Made by a program: the position numbers and the translations under genes. 64,000 bases of DNA. Source: Actinomycetes bacterium (lineage in GTDB: Bacteria > Actinomycetota > Acidimicrobiia > Acidimicrobiales > RAAP-2). This document shows, piece by piece, positions 1-12,236 of the stretch. The notes beneath the pieces are model-generated. The model was given only the letters and a program-made list of their open reading frames with translations. It made no database searches and had not been told where the DNA came from. The DNA is taken from the NCBI GenBank assembly GCA_021795095.1, contig JAJYPU010000002.1, positions 1 to 64,000 of the forward strand, written 5' to 3'. The first letter of the stretch is position 1. Each line of letters begins with the position of its first letter.

Positions 1-4535
<4,535 letters not shown>

Positions 4536-4540
4536 TTTGA

Positions 4541-4570
4541 TGTTCGTGCTCGTTCTAGGACGCTCAAGGA
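4541..4570 (+). repeat. Right arm of pre-23S processing stem
   Basis: This arm lies just past the mature 23S end and pairs with 1423-1452. See the left arm for the pairing. Confidence 0.85.
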
Positions 4571-4610
4571 CCGGCAACGCCGGTTCGCCACGAGAGTGGT
4601 GAGCGCATGG

Positions 4611-4728
4611 TTTCCGGTGGTTATGGCGGTGGAGATATACCTGTTCCCATACCGAACACAGCAGTCAAGCCCACCAGCGCCGATGGTACTTGGGGGTCCC
4701 CCCCTGGGAGAGTAGGTCGCCGCCGGGA
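4611..4728 (+). rRNA. rrf: 5S ribosomal RNA
   Basis: The region about 76 nt after 23S has the 5S core CCATACCGAACACAGCAGTC and the terminal GAGAGTAGGTCGCCGCC block. The 5' TTTCCGGTGG and 3' CGCCGCCGGGA form helix I. Its place directly before an intrinsic terminator fits the last gene of an rRNA operon. The ends are approximate. Confidence 0.93.
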
Positions 4729-4735
4729 TTTCTTG

Positions 4736-4767
4736 AAAACCCCCCACCTCTTGGTGGGGGGTTTTCG
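4736..4767 (+). terminator. Intrinsic terminator of the rRNA operon
   Basis: AAAACCCCCCACC (4736-4748), loop TCTT, and GGTGGGGGGTTTT (4753-4765) form a perfect 13-bp stem, with the last T's acting as the U-tract. It sits 8 nt after 5S. Confidence 0.95.
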
Positions 4768-4910
4768 CTTTGGTGCCCAGACGTACTGCAAGTCACGGCG
4801 GGCCCCGTGACCGCCGATGGGGGTGCGCAGTGTGCGCAGATGAGGCGTGGCCACGGCACGAATCACCACGAGTCGGCGCTGCCACCCAGTCGGGACCTCC
4901 GCTTGCTGGC

Positions 4911-5402
4911 GTGACGGTCTCGACGCCAACCAAGCTCTTGGTGCCTCACACCGACACGAGTTCACTGATCATCGCCCCTTCGCCAGAGTCCGTCTATGCG
5001 GCACTCGTCGACAGGGATGCCCTGACGGCGTGGTTAGCGCCGGCGGGTATGTCGGGCAGGTTCGAACGTTTCGATCTACGCCCCGGGGGGTCATATCGCA
5101 TGGTCTTGAGTTACGACGACCCTACGAGCGCACGGGGTAAAGCGACAGCCGACTCCGACATCATTGAGGCGCGCGTCATCGTAATGGTCCCGGGCCAGTG
5201 GATCGTCCTCGCGGTGGACTTCGTCGCTGACGACCCTGGCTTGGCCAGCACCAGGACTATGACCTGGGCAATGACCGCGGTCGAGGGGGGAACCCGGGTT
5301 GAGGTCACGGCCGAGGACGTGCCCGACGGGGTCTCCGCCGAGGACCATGCGGCGGGGCTGAACTCATCGTTGGCGAATCTCGCCGGTTATCTTGAGGACT
5401 AG
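4911..5402 (+). CDS. SRPBCC/START-like domain protein (AHSA1 family)
   Basis: The protein has 163 aa from the GTG at 4911; the reading frame is open further upstream, but that part looks non-coding. An early APSPESVYAAL, the segment LTAWLAPAGMSG, FDLRPGGSYRM and the C-terminal helix around GLNSSLANLAGYLED are the usual pattern of the helix-grip fold of AHSA1-like proteins, which bind hydrophobic ligands in a cavity. Such proteins are mostly of unknown substrate, and nothing in the neighbourhood identifies one. It stands alone after the rRNA operon, and no promoter hexamer was found before 4911, so the start is uncertain. Confidence 0.8.
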   Translation: MTVSTPTKLLVPHTDTSSLIIAPSPESVYAALVDRDALTAWLAPAGMSGRFERFDLRPGGSYRMVLSYDDPTSARGKATADSDIIEARVIVMVPGQWIVLAVDFVADDPGLASTRTMTWAMTAVEGGTRVEVTAEDVPDGVSAEDHAAGLNSSLANLAGYLED

Positions 5403-5568
5403 TGGACGGCGTTCGTGGTGGACGCCGACCGGCGGGACTCGGACCCGCGCGCTGGCGATTCTGGAGCGGAAACATCCGGATCCCGAGGTGGTGTCACGAG
5501 CCTGATCTGACCGACGAGGAACGGACGGTGGCATACGAGACGCTTTCGCACAACGTGGCCATGGTCCG
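5403..5568. other. Intergenic stretch with no supported gene
   Basis: All frames here are short or are extensions of shadow frames of the next gene. I see only the promoter hexamer at its right edge. Confidence 0.5.
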
Positions 5569-5574
5569 TAGACT
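5569..5574 (+). promoter_or_regulatory. -10 hexamer TAGACT of the TPR protein gene
   Basis: TAGACT is followed by six G's and then the ATG at 5581, which sets both the transcript start and the translation start. Confidence 0.6.
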
Positions 5575-5580
5575 GGGGGG

Positions 5581-7224
5581 ATGCCTTCTTCCCCATCTGC
5601 ACCTCGTCGTGGCCAGAATTCCGGTCGTGGTGCGGGTGGCCGCCCCCCGACATCACCGTATCGATCAGGTGACGCGCGTCGCTCAGGCGGCGGACGCGAC
5701 GGTGCACCGTCGCGCGACCGGCTCGAAGCCCCTCGCGGGCGGGCCACGCCCGGTCGCCCAGGTGGTGACGATCGGCGTGATACTCGTTCGCGCGGCGAAT
5801 CGGGCCGGTCGAGCCGTCCCGCTGAGCGCTCCGGGCCACGGCGTGAATCCGATGATCGGTCACGCAGTCGTGGCGCTTCGAGCAACTACGCCGGTGGCGA
5901 TCGGCGTGATACGCGAAGCCGCGGTGACGTGAGTCGTTCGCCGCGAGTGGGTGCGCCTCGACGTGAGGAGAATGACCGAACGACTCGTACGAGCCCGCCG
6001 CGGTCGACTCGTCCGAGCCGCCCCGGTGCACCGAATGGCGCCCGTGGTCGCGCCGGGAGTCCCGTTTCGCGCGGAGGCGACGAACCTCGGTACGGGTCAC
6101 GACGCGATGACCGCACACCTGATTCCAGTCGTGCGCCACGTCCCCCTCGTGAACGCTCCGGCACGGGTGCTCGCGGCGAAACTCGCCCGAGCGGCCGCGA
6201 CGGAGCGCCAGGACGCCCACCGCGACGTGGTGAGGACCGATACGAGACCGGTCCCCGTCGACCCAGCGCACGTGGCGCCGGACGTCCCGCGCGGCCAGTC
6301 GACCCCGAGGTTGCGGCTCGCCAGCGAGCCGGTGCACACGCCCGCGGCCAAGGCTGGGGCGGTGTCGCACGCAAGGGCGCGGTGAACATCTCGAGCACCG
6401 GTCGTGCCTTAGACGACGAACAAGGTCCGCGTGATCGTCCCGAGCCGATGGCCGAATGGATCGAAGATGAGCGCCCCGTAGTCACCAAGTCTGAGGCGCC
6501 GACCAAGACCCGCGCGTCTTACGCGTTGCCCGGTGACGTCGCGGCGAATATCCGCAAGGCGTTCATTGGCACGGCGTACATGCGCGAGAAGATGGTGATG
6601 ACCCTCACCAAAGCCGCGGAGGCCTACGACCGAAAGCGCTACGAAGAGGCGCTGCGCCTGGGCCGTACGGTGGCTGACGCGACCCCCGGGGTCGCAGCAG
6701 TTCGCGAACTCACCGGCCTGGCTGCCTATCGCGGCGAACGTTGGAACATGGCCAAGATCCATCTTCGTGCGCACTTCACGTTGACCTCCGACCCCGAGCA
6801 CCTGCCGCTCGTCATGGACTGCGATCGGGCTCACCGTCGGTACCGGGCAGTCGAAAAGACCTTCGAGGAGCTCGAGGCGAGCGAACCGACGGCCGATGTC
6901 CTCACCGAGGGGCGGATCGTGATGGCCGGCGCCCTCGCCGACCAGCGCAAGTTCCACGAGGCGATCGACCTGCTTGTGCGCGCCGGTGGGACCAAGCAGC
7001 TGCACAACCCCTCGTATCGGCACGTTCGGCTCTGGTACGCGCTCGCGGACATCTTCGATCGCGCCGGCGATGCGGGCTCGGCACGCGAGCTCTTCGCCCG
7101 CGTCGTGCTGGCAGAACCCGACGCCTACGATGCCCAGTCCCGTCTGGCGGAGCTGGGTATGGACGCGCCCCGGAAGAATCGCAAGCGTCGAACTGTCCCC
7201 GTATCCAAGAAGCGCGTCGACTGA
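5581..7224 (+). CDS. TPR-repeat protein with long Arg-rich disordered N-terminus
   Basis: The protein has 547 aa in two very different parts. Residues 1 to about 290 are built almost only from R, G, S, P, D and A, with imperfect repeats such as two copies of DRRDTRSRG. This is an intrinsically disordered, strongly basic segment of the kind that binds RNA. From about residue 311 an ordered all-helical part begins, with TPR-like pairs (AEAYDRKRYEEALRLGR, LADIFDRAGDAGSARELF, VVLAEPDAYDAQSRLAELG), and the C-terminus is again basic (RKNRKRRTVPVSKKR). No enzyme motif is visible. The function is unknown; a scaffold or an RNA- or ribosome-associated role is an inference from composition and from its place near the rRNA operon. 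A long minus-strand frame over the N-terminal part is a composition artefact. Confidence 0.85.
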   Translation: MPSSPSAPRRGQNSGRGAGGRPPTSPYRSGDARRSGGGRDGAPSRDRLEAPRGRATPGRPGGDDRRDTRSRGESGRSSRPAERSGPRRESDDRSRSRGASSNYAGGDRRDTRSRGDVSRSPRVGAPRREENDRTTRTSPPRSTRPSRPGAPNGARGRAGSPVSRGGDEPRYGSRRDDRTPDSSRAPRPPRERSGTGARGETRPSGRDGAPGRPPRRGEDRYETGPRRPSARGAGRPARPVDPEVAARQRAGAHARGQGWGGVARKGAVNISSTGRALDDEQGPRDRPEPMAEWIEDERPVVTKSEAPTKTRASYALPGDVAANIRKAFIGTAYMREKMVMTLTKAAEAYDRKRYEEALRLGRTVADATPGVAAVRELTGLAAYRGERWNMAKIHLRAHFTLTSDPEHLPLVMDCDRAHRRYRAVEKTFEELEASEPTADVLTEGRIVMAGALADQRKFHEAIDLLVRAGGTKQLHNPSYRHVRLWYALADIFDRAGDAGSARELFARVVLAEPDAYDAQSRLAELGMDAPRKNRKRRTVPVSKKRVD

Positions 7225-7305
7225 TCGAGTAACGGCTTGGGCTCGTCACCGGCGGCCACAGCGGGGCCCGTACCGGGCCAGTCGGGCTAACGGCTTCGGG
7301 TTCCC

Positions 7306-7494
7306 ATGACGCAGTATGGCGCCACTGCCGAAGGGCGATGGGCGGGTGTGTGGGACCTTGCCGTCGCCTTCGAGACCGGTGACCGGTTTGAGGTCCTCGC
7401 GCGCTACATCACCGCTGTAGCCAGGGTCACTGGCGAGGACACTGCGCTAACGCCAGGAGTGGTGGTTGGCGTTCCCACCGCAGGTCTGGAGTGA
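7306..7494 (+). CDS. Possible small hypothetical protein
   Basis: This 62-codon frame starts at an ATG and encodes a soluble, mixed-composition peptide (including FETGDRFEVLARYITAVARV). Third-position GC is lower than in neighbouring genes, and there is no clear ribosome site or promoter hexamer. It fills most of an otherwise empty 320-bp gap before fbaB. It may be chance. Confidence 0.3.
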   Translation: MTQYGATAEGRWAGVWDLAVAFETGDRFEVLARYITAVARVTGEDTALTPGVVVGVPTAGLE

Positions 7495-7535
7495 CGCGGT
7501 CACCGGTGCACTCCGGGGGCAGTGGAGCCATCTTG

Positions 7536-7541
7536 TAGGGT
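7536..7541 (+). promoter_or_regulatory. -10 hexamer TAGGGT of fbaB
   Basis: There are six bases (AGGCGT) between the hexamer and the ATG at 7548. Confidence 0.65.
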
Positions 7542-7547
7542 AGGCGT

Positions 7548-8597
7548 ATGGACATCGCCGCACTGTTGGGTGACGAGGCGTCGACCCTGCTCGACCACCA
7601 CGCCACCGCTTTCCCGAAGGAAATGCTCACTGTACCGGGCCCAAATTTCATGGGCGAGGTGATGGCGTCCAGCGACCGGTCGCCGACGGTGCTGCGCAAT
7701 CTGGGCACGCTGTACAACCACGGGCGACTCGGCAAGACGGGTTATGTGTCAATCTTGCCGGTCGACCAAGGCATCGAGCACTCGGCGGCGGCATCGTTCG
7801 CACCCAACCCCGCGTACTTCGATCCCGCGCACCTGTGCGATCTCGCGATTGCGGCCGACTGCAACGCCATCGCGTCGACTCTGGGGACCCTCGGTTCAGT
7901 CTCGCGGCGTTACGTGCACCGCATCCCCTTCATCGTGAAGTTGAACCACAACGACCTGCTCAACTATCCCAACACCTACGATCAGATTCCCTTCGCGAGT
8001 GTCCGACAGGCGGCGGACCTCGGTGCCGTCGGCGTCGGGGCGACCATCTACTTCGGCTCGCCGGAGTCAGGGCGGCAGTTGCGTGAAGTGTCCGCGGCGT
8101 TCGCCCAGGCCCACGAGCTCGGCCTGTTCACAGTGCTGTGGACCTATTTGCGTAATCCCGCGTTCAAGACTGCCGAGGCGGACTATCACGTCAGCGCCGA
8201 CCTCACCGGTCAAGCGAACCACCTCGGCGTCACCATCGAGGCAGACATCATTAAGCAGAAGCAGCCGGAGAACAATGGCGGCTACAACGCCTTGAAGTTT
8301 GGAAAGACCGATCCGAAGGTCTACAGCGAGTTAACGACGGACAACCCGATCGACCTGACTCGCTGGCAGGTCGTGAACTGCTACGCCGGACGAATTGGCT
8401 TGATTAACTCCGGCGGTGAGTCCAAGGGCGACAACGACCTGGCCTCTGCTGTGCGAACGGCCGTGATCAACAAGCGCGCCGGCGGCCAAGGCCTGATCCT
8501 GGGCCGTAAGGCCTTCCAGCGGCCCATTGACGAGGGCGCTGCGCTGGTCCACGCCGTCCAAGACGTCTACCTCGACCCCGCGATCACCGTCGCTTGA
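7548..8597 (+). CDS. fbaB: Class I fructose-bisphosphate aldolase (FbaB/DhnA type)
   Basis: This 349-aa protein reversibly cleaves fructose 1,6-bisphosphate to dihydroxyacetone phosphate and glyceraldehyde 3-phosphate in glycolysis and gluconeogenesis, in the cytoplasm, through a Schiff base. It shows the family pattern along its full length: [20 protein letters not shown] near residue 59, [69 protein letters not shown] and the phosphate-binding end [15 protein letters not shown]. Its length matches E. coli FbaB (350 aa). The next gene starts 9 bases after the stop and may be co-transcribed. Confidence 0.95.
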   Translation: MDIAALLGDEASTLLDHHATAFPKEMLTVPGPNFMGEVMASSDRSPTVLRNLGTLYNHGRLGKTGYVSILPVDQGIEHSAAASFAPNPAYFDPAHLCDLAIAADCNAIASTLGTLGSVSRRYVHRIPFIVKLNHNDLLNYPNTYDQIPFASVRQAADLGAVGVGATIYFGSPESGRQLREVSAAFAQAHELGLFTVLWTYLRNPAFKTAEADYHVSADLTGQANHLGVTIEADIIKQKQPENNGGYNALKFGKTDPKVYSELTTDNPIDLTRWQVVNCYAGRIGLINSGGESKGDNDLASAVRTAVINKRAGGQGLILGRKAFQRPIDEGAALVHAVQDVYLDPAITVA

Positions 8598-8606
8598 TTC
8601 ATCGTC

Positions 8607-9212
8607 GTGAGCGACGAGCTCAGTAGCGGCTGGCGGACCTGGCCGAATCTCATCACCCTCATTCGACTGGCGATGCTGCCGGTCTTCCTCTGGCTGCTCT
8701 TTGGCACCGGCCATCGTGCCGATGCGGCGTGGCTGCTCGGCGCGTTGGGGGCGACGGACTGGGTCGACGGCTACGTCGCACGACGCATCAATCAGGTTTC
8801 GTCGGTCGGCAAGGTGCTCGACCCCGTCGCCGACCGCGTCCTCATGATGACCGGACTCATAGCAGTGGCCAGCGCCGGCGGCGTTCCGTGGTGGTTCGCA
8901 ATCGCGACCTTGGTTCGTGAGGTGTTGGTCTCGGGCCTTACGATCGTGCTCGCGCTGCTCGGTGCGGCACGGATCGACGTGCTCTGGTGGGGGAAGGTCT
9001 CAACCTTCGTGCTGATGGTCACGTACCCGCTGTTCCTCCTCACGAGCAACGACCACCACGCGGCCCTGGCGCTGTGGCAGCAGTGGGGGCGTGGCGCGTG
9101 CTGGGTCGCCGGCGTGACGGGTCTAGCGCTCTCCTGGGCGGTGCTCGCAGGCTACGTCGCCCCCGCGAAACGCGCCCTTCGGACCGGTCGCGCGGGTCGG
9201 GGATTGGAGTAG
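8607..9212 (+). CDS. pgsA: CDP-alcohol phosphatidyltransferase, PgsA-like
   Basis: This 201-aa integral membrane enzyme starts at GTG. The CDP-alcohol phosphotransferase signature D-G-x2-A-R-x8-G-x3-D-x3-D is intact (DGYVARRINQVSSVGKVLDP, then VADR; residues about 54-77). Four to five hydrophobic segments follow (LIALASAGG-type and VLVSGLTIVLALLGA). The likely reaction is CDP-diacylglycerol plus glycerol 3-phosphate to phosphatidylglycerophosphate. A cardiolipin or inositol-phosphate variant cannot be excluded. A pgsA-type gene also precedes the gcvH-FHA-MerR block in mycobacteria. Confidence 0.85.
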   Translation: MSDELSSGWRTWPNLITLIRLAMLPVFLWLLFGTGHRADAAWLLGALGATDWVDGYVARRINQVSSVGKVLDPVADRVLMMTGLIAVASAGGVPWWFAIATLVREVLVSGLTIVLALLGAARIDVLWWGKVSTFVLMVTYPLFLLTSNDHHAALALWQQWGRGACWVAGVTGLALSWAVLAGYVAPAKRALRTGRAGRGLE

Positions 9213-9215
9213 ATT
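9210..9215 (+). promoter_or_regulatory. -10 hexamer TAGATT of gcvH
   Basis: The hexamer overlaps the stop codon of pgsA. There are seven bases to the ATG at 9223. Confidence 0.6.
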
Positions 9216-9222
9216 TCATCGC

Positions 9223-9603
9223 ATGAAGACTCCCGAGGAATTGCGATACTCCCGCGACCACGAGTGGGCCCAGGTAGTGGGTGACACCGTTCGCGTCGGC
9301 ATCACTGACTTCGCCCAGGACGCATTGGGCGATGTGGTGTTCGTGGATCTGCCCAAAGTCGGCGCGGCGGTAAGCGCCGGTGACGTCATCGGCGAGGTCG
9401 AATCGACGAAGTCGGTGTCGGAGATCTACGCGCCTGTTTCGGGGACCGTGACCACGGTCAACGAAGCGCTTCGCAGTGCACCAGAAGCGCTCAACTCGGA
9501 CCCCTACGGTGCGGGTTGGCTCTGCGAGATCGGCAGCGTTGACCCCAAGTCCGTGGATGCGTTGCTCGACGCTGAGGCCTACCGCGCACTGACTACGAAT
9601 TAG
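9223..9603 (+). CDS. gcvH: Glycine cleavage system H protein
   Basis: This 126-aa lipoyl carrier shuttles the aminomethyl group between the P, T and L proteins of glycine cleavage. The lipoylated residue is Lys63 in GEVESTKSVSEIYAPVSG, and the N-terminal RYSRDHEWAQ is typical. The other gcv genes lie 11 kb away (20-24 kb). The same order of gcvH, FHA protein, MerR and nuclease occurs in Mycobacterium tuberculosis (Rv1826-Rv1829). No L-protein gene is in the window. Confidence 0.96.
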   Translation: MKTPEELRYSRDHEWAQVVGDTVRVGITDFAQDALGDVVFVDLPKVGAAVSAGDVIGEVESTKSVSEIYAPVSGTVTTVNEALRSAPEALNSDPYGAGWLCEIGSVDPKSVDALLDAEAYRALTTN

Positions 9604-9628
9604 TCCGGCGGCGCCGATGGAACTTCAG

Positions 9629-9634
9629 TAGGGT
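9629..9634 (+). promoter_or_regulatory. -10 hexamer TAGGGT of the FHA gene; selects GTG 9642
   Basis: There are seven bases to the GTG at 9642. The alternative GTG at 9633 would lie inside the promoter, so 9642 is preferred. Confidence 0.6.
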
Positions 9635-9641
9635 GGCTCGC

Positions 9642-10106
9642 GTGAACTGTCGTCGGTGTGGCGAAATCTTAAACTCGAATGCGAATTTCTGCTGGGCGTG
9701 TGGCGCCCCGCAACACGATTCGGCCTCTCCCGAGACGATCGCGATTCCCGTGGTGAGCGTGCAAGAAGTGCTGCACCCGGGGGCAAGCGCGGGCCCGCAG
9801 GGGAGCCACACGGACCTGTTAGTGGTCGCCTCAGGTAGCGCGTCGGGCACGCGATATGAACTGGAGAAGGAGGTCACGACAGTGGGACGACACGAGAACA
9901 GTGACCTCCTGCTCGACGACGTCTCGGTCTCGCGCCACCACGCGATCATCACGCGCACGGCGAGTGGGCGGGTGACGTTGCGAGACCTCAATTCGCTCAA
10001 CGGGACCTACGTCAACGGCGCGCGCGTCGAGGAGACGACCCTGCACACGGCCGACGAGGTCCAGGTGGGAAAATTCAAGCTCGTCTTCTGGGAGGCGACA
10101 TCATGA
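9642..10106 (+). CDS. FHA-domain protein with N-terminal zinc ribbon (GarA/OdhI position)
   Basis: The protein has 154 aa. Residues 1-19 form a CxxC-CxxC zinc ribbon (CRRCGE and CWACGA). A linker with SPETIAIP follows, then an FHA domain (about residues 55-150) with the phosphothreonine-binding signature VGRHENSDLLLDD, SVSRHHA and LNGTYVNG. GarA and OdhI sit in the same chromosomal place in mycobacteria and corynebacteria, where a phosphorylated N-terminal Thr pair switches binding to 2-oxoglutarate dehydrogenase and glutamate enzymes. Here the zinc ribbon replaces that acidic tail, and only one Thr (in PETIAIP) is a candidate phosphosite. The role as a metabolic switch is therefore inferred from synteny. 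The stop overlaps the next start (ATGA). Confidence 0.85.
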   Translation: MNCRRCGEILNSNANFCWACGAPQHDSASPETIAIPVVSVQEVLHPGASAGPQGSHTDLLVVASGSASGTRYELEKEVTTVGRHENSDLLLDDVSVSRHHAIITRTASGRVTLRDLNSLNGTYVNGARVEETTLHTADEVQVGKFKLVFWEATS

Positions 10107-10882
10107 CGCCGACGGTTGGTGCGATGCGCATCGGCGAAGTTCACGCCGTCTTGCGTGAGGAGTTCCCAGACGTCGAGCTCTCCAAGATCCGCTACTACGA
10201 GGACAAGGGACTCGTGCAGCCGGCCCGCAGTCGCAAGGGCTATCGGCTGTACTCGGAACGTGACGTCGCCTGTCTGCGTGAAGCGATCCGGCTCGCGAAC
10301 GAGGAGTTCATGCCGCTTCGAGTCGTGCGTCTACGACTCATCGAGCAGGGTCTCCTTGACGACGTGCCCGCAGTTCGCGTGACCCGGCAGGCCGCTCGTG
10401 AGGCGGCCGTCCCGTCGGTGCGCGCGTCAGTGCCGCCCGTGGAGCGCACAGCGCTCTCGGTGGTGGGCGATTCGACGCCCCCGGTCGACGAGACCCCAAC
10501 ACCCACGCACTACTCGACGGCCGAGTTCCTGTCGGTGACCGGACTCGAGGCGACCGCGGTCAATGAAATGATCGCGGCGGGACTCGTATCGCCACAGACC
10601 GTGGGGCGTGAGACGGCCTTCAGCGCGCTCGACGTGCGTGTCGCAAACGCTGCGGGCGTTCTGCTCACCCGGGGCGTGGACGCGCGACGGCTCGCGACGC
10701 TTCGCCGGGTCGTCGAACGAGAGATCGGCATCGTCGACGAATGGACGTTGCCGCTTCGCCAACCGGGCTCGATGATGGACCGTGACGCGGTGGCGCAAGT
10801 GACCAGGGTCGTCGCCGACGAGGCGGCCACGCTGCGCGCGGCGCTCTACGAACGCGCCCGCAGCGAGTACCTCGGCGGCTAG
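10103..10882 (+). CDS. ftsR: MerR-family regulator, FtsR-like (Rv1828 homologue)
   Basis: This 259-aa protein has an N-terminal MerR winged helix (residues about 7-80: RIGEVHAVLREEFPDVELSK, IRYYEDKGLVQPARSRKGYR, RDVACLREA). After a Pro/Thr-rich linker it has a second winged-helix-like part (about 135-259) with YSTAEFLSVTGLEATAVNEM. This matches mycobacterial Rv1828 and corynebacterial FtsR, a regulator that includes ftsZ among its targets. It overlaps the FHA gene by ATGA, and a GGAGG at 10091-10095 serves as the ribosome site. No ligand-binding Cys pair is seen, so this is not a metal sensor. Confidence 0.85.
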   Translation: MTPTVGAMRIGEVHAVLREEFPDVELSKIRYYEDKGLVQPARSRKGYRLYSERDVACLREAIRLANEEFMPLRVVRLRLIEQGLLDDVPAVRVTRQAAREAAVPSVRASVPPVERTALSVVGDSTPPVDETPTPTHYSTAEFLSVTGLEATAVNEMIAAGLVSPQTVGRETAFSALDVRVANAAGVLLTRGVDARRLATLRRVVEREIGIVDEWTLPLRQPGSMMDRDAVAQVTRVVADEAATLRAALYERARSEYLGG

Positions 10883-10917
10883 GCCTGCGGCGACGTCCCA
10901 TCGTCGTCACAGAGGTC

Positions 10918-10923
10918 TAGTCT
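10918..10923 (+). promoter_or_regulatory. -10 hexamer TAGTCT of the nuclease gene
   Basis: Six bases separate it from the GTG at 10930. A second GTG at 10928 is out of frame. Confidence 0.5.
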
Positions 10924-10929
10924 GGAAGT

Positions 10930-11436
10930 GTGATTGAGGTTGTCCTTCGAGCCGTTCGAGTGGACGTCGGGTCGTCCACGCCGTTGCTGCTGCTCGAGGA
11001 GGTGGGCGGCGACCGCGTGCTGCCGATCTTCATCGGCGCTCCCGAGGCCACGGCGATCGCCTATGCGCTCCAGCACGTGGAGACACCGCGGCCCATGTCC
11101 CACGATCTGATGGGCCATGTGATCACGGCGCTCGGGGCGCGAGTCTTTTCGGTGGAGATCACTGACCTCGACGACAACACCTTCTTCGCAACGCTTCGTT
11201 TGACGCGCGACGGCCGCGAGGTGGCCGTGAGTGCACGTCCGAGCGACGCCGTCGCACTCGCGCTTCGAGTCGGCGCGCCGATACTCGTTCGTGACGAACT
11301 GATGGCCGCTGAGGGCAAGGTGATGCATCTCGAGGACGGTTTCGAGGTGGTGGGCGAGCCGGAAGATGAGGCGGAACTCGTCGCCGAGCTGCGCCAGTTC
11401 CTCGACAACGTACGGCCCGAAGACTTCAACGAGTGA
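10930..11436 (+). CDS. Bifunctional nuclease family protein (DUF151)
   Basis: The protein has 168 aa. The DUF151 core is clear: LEEVGGDRVLPIFIGAPEA near residue 20, then PRPMSHDLMGHVITALGA, and ARPSDAVALALRVGAPI with the conserved S-D-A-x-A-L-A. Plant homologues have RNase and DNase activity, while in bacteria the role is poorly defined. It follows FtsR as Rv1829 follows Rv1828. The C-terminus is acidic, and its stop overlaps the next GTG start. Confidence 0.88.
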   Translation: MIEVVLRAVRVDVGSSTPLLLLEEVGGDRVLPIFIGAPEATAIAYALQHVETPRPMSHDLMGHVITALGARVFSVEITDLDDNTFFATLRLTRDGREVAVSARPSDAVALALRVGAPILVRDELMAAEGKVMHLEDGFEVVGEPEDEAELVAELRQFLDNVRPEDFNE

Positions 11437-12041
11437 AGCGCGCGCTCATCTCGTTGGCGCTCTTTTTCGCCTTCGTCGCAATCGTGACGGTCAGTCGGTA
11501 CCACTCGACGACCACGCCGACCACGACGACGACGAGCACGTCGACCACGACGACGGTCGCCCCCTCGACCACGACAACCTCGGTCGCGTCCGCCAACGGC
11601 TCGACGTGCGCCGGCTCTGACTTCGCCGGGAGTGCGGGGTTGAGCCAAGGGGCCGCGGGGACCATCTACACGTCCTTCACGCTTACCAAGACCACACCTG
11701 GTTCGTGCACGCTCAAGGGCTGGCCATTGCTCGGCCTCGAGAATCGGGCGGGGGTGACGTTGCCCGAGCGCACCGTTGAGGTCCCCTCGTCGGGTAACCC
11801 CGCCAACTTCCTCACCCCGGCCGCGAACCACGCACCGACGACCTTGACCTTGCAGGAGGGTTCGAAGACGAGCTTCTCGGTCGCCTTCAATGACGTGACC
11901 ACGGGGACCGAGACGACCTGTCCGACGGCCGCTGTCGTACTCGTGGGAACCGGCGTCGGAACCTCGACGACCTCGATCTCGTTGACCTATCCGATCCAGC
12001 CCTGCAACCACGGCACGTTGGTCGCGAGCCCGTTCTACTAG
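11433..12041 (+). CDS. Membrane-anchored or secreted DUF4232-like protein
   Basis: The protein has 202 aa from a GTG overlapping the upstream stop. Residues 4-20 are a hydrophobic helix (LISLALFFAFVAIVTVS) without a lipobox Cys, so it is a signal anchor or an uncleaved signal. A Thr/Ser-rich linker (about 24-53, largely T) spans the wall. The outer domain has GSCTLKGWPLLGLENRAG and a pair of Cys (CPTAAVVL, QPCNHG), the pattern of DUF4232 proteins. The function is unknown. The Thr run in the DNA is a repetitive ACG/ACC tract. Confidence 0.8.
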   Translation: MKRALISLALFFAFVAIVTVSRYHSTTTPTTTTTSTSTTTTVAPSTTTTSVASANGSTCAGSDFAGSAGLSQGAAGTIYTSFTLTKTTPGSCTLKGWPLLGLENRAGVTLPERTVEVPSSGNPANFLTPAANHAPTTLTLQEGSKTSFSVAFNDVTTGTETTCPTAAVVLVGTGVGTSTTSISLTYPIQPCNHGTLVASPFY

Positions 12042-12064
12042 CGTTGCCCCGCTGCAGGGGTCGT

Positions 12065-12080
12065 GTTACCGATTGGTAAC
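12065..12080. promoter_or_regulatory. 16-bp palindrome upstream of the permease gene
   Basis: GTTACC-GATT-GGTAAC is a perfect inverted repeat located 157 bp before the permease start and 24 bp after the previous stop. It could be an operator or an RNA hairpin; its regulator is unknown. Confidence 0.4.
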
Positions 12081-12085
12081 TGCGA

Positions 12086-12123
12086 CCGAAGTTGGGGCTT
12101 CGGCCCTTGGGCAAAGATTTTTT
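12086..12123 (+). terminator. Possible terminator after the DUF4232 gene
   Basis: CCGAAG (12086-12091) and CTTCGG (12098-12103) form a stem. An alternative GGGC-TTCG-GCCC stem overlaps it at 12095-12106. A run of six T's follows at 12118-12123, some 12-15 nt after the stem, which is farther away than normal. Confidence 0.35.
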
Positions 12124-12236
12124 AGAAATTTCGTTCAACAATGCATAGTGATGCGCTTGACTTCTACTACGTTTCAGGGACGCGCTGCTGGCAGCGCTAG
12201 TGCGCAAGGGTGCGCGCGCAAGGTGTAGGAGGGTTT

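Noticed and set aside
5403..5508. Short frame ending LAILERKHPDPEVVSRA before the TPR gene
   Set aside because: It looks faintly protein-like but has no start codon or upstream continuation that can be supported; too short to call a pseudogene.
5399..6370. 323-codon minus-strand open frame opposite the TPR protein
   Set aside because: It mirrors the repetitive GC-rich N-terminal part of the plus-strand gene, has no recognisable domain, and lacks a promoter hexamer or ribosome site.
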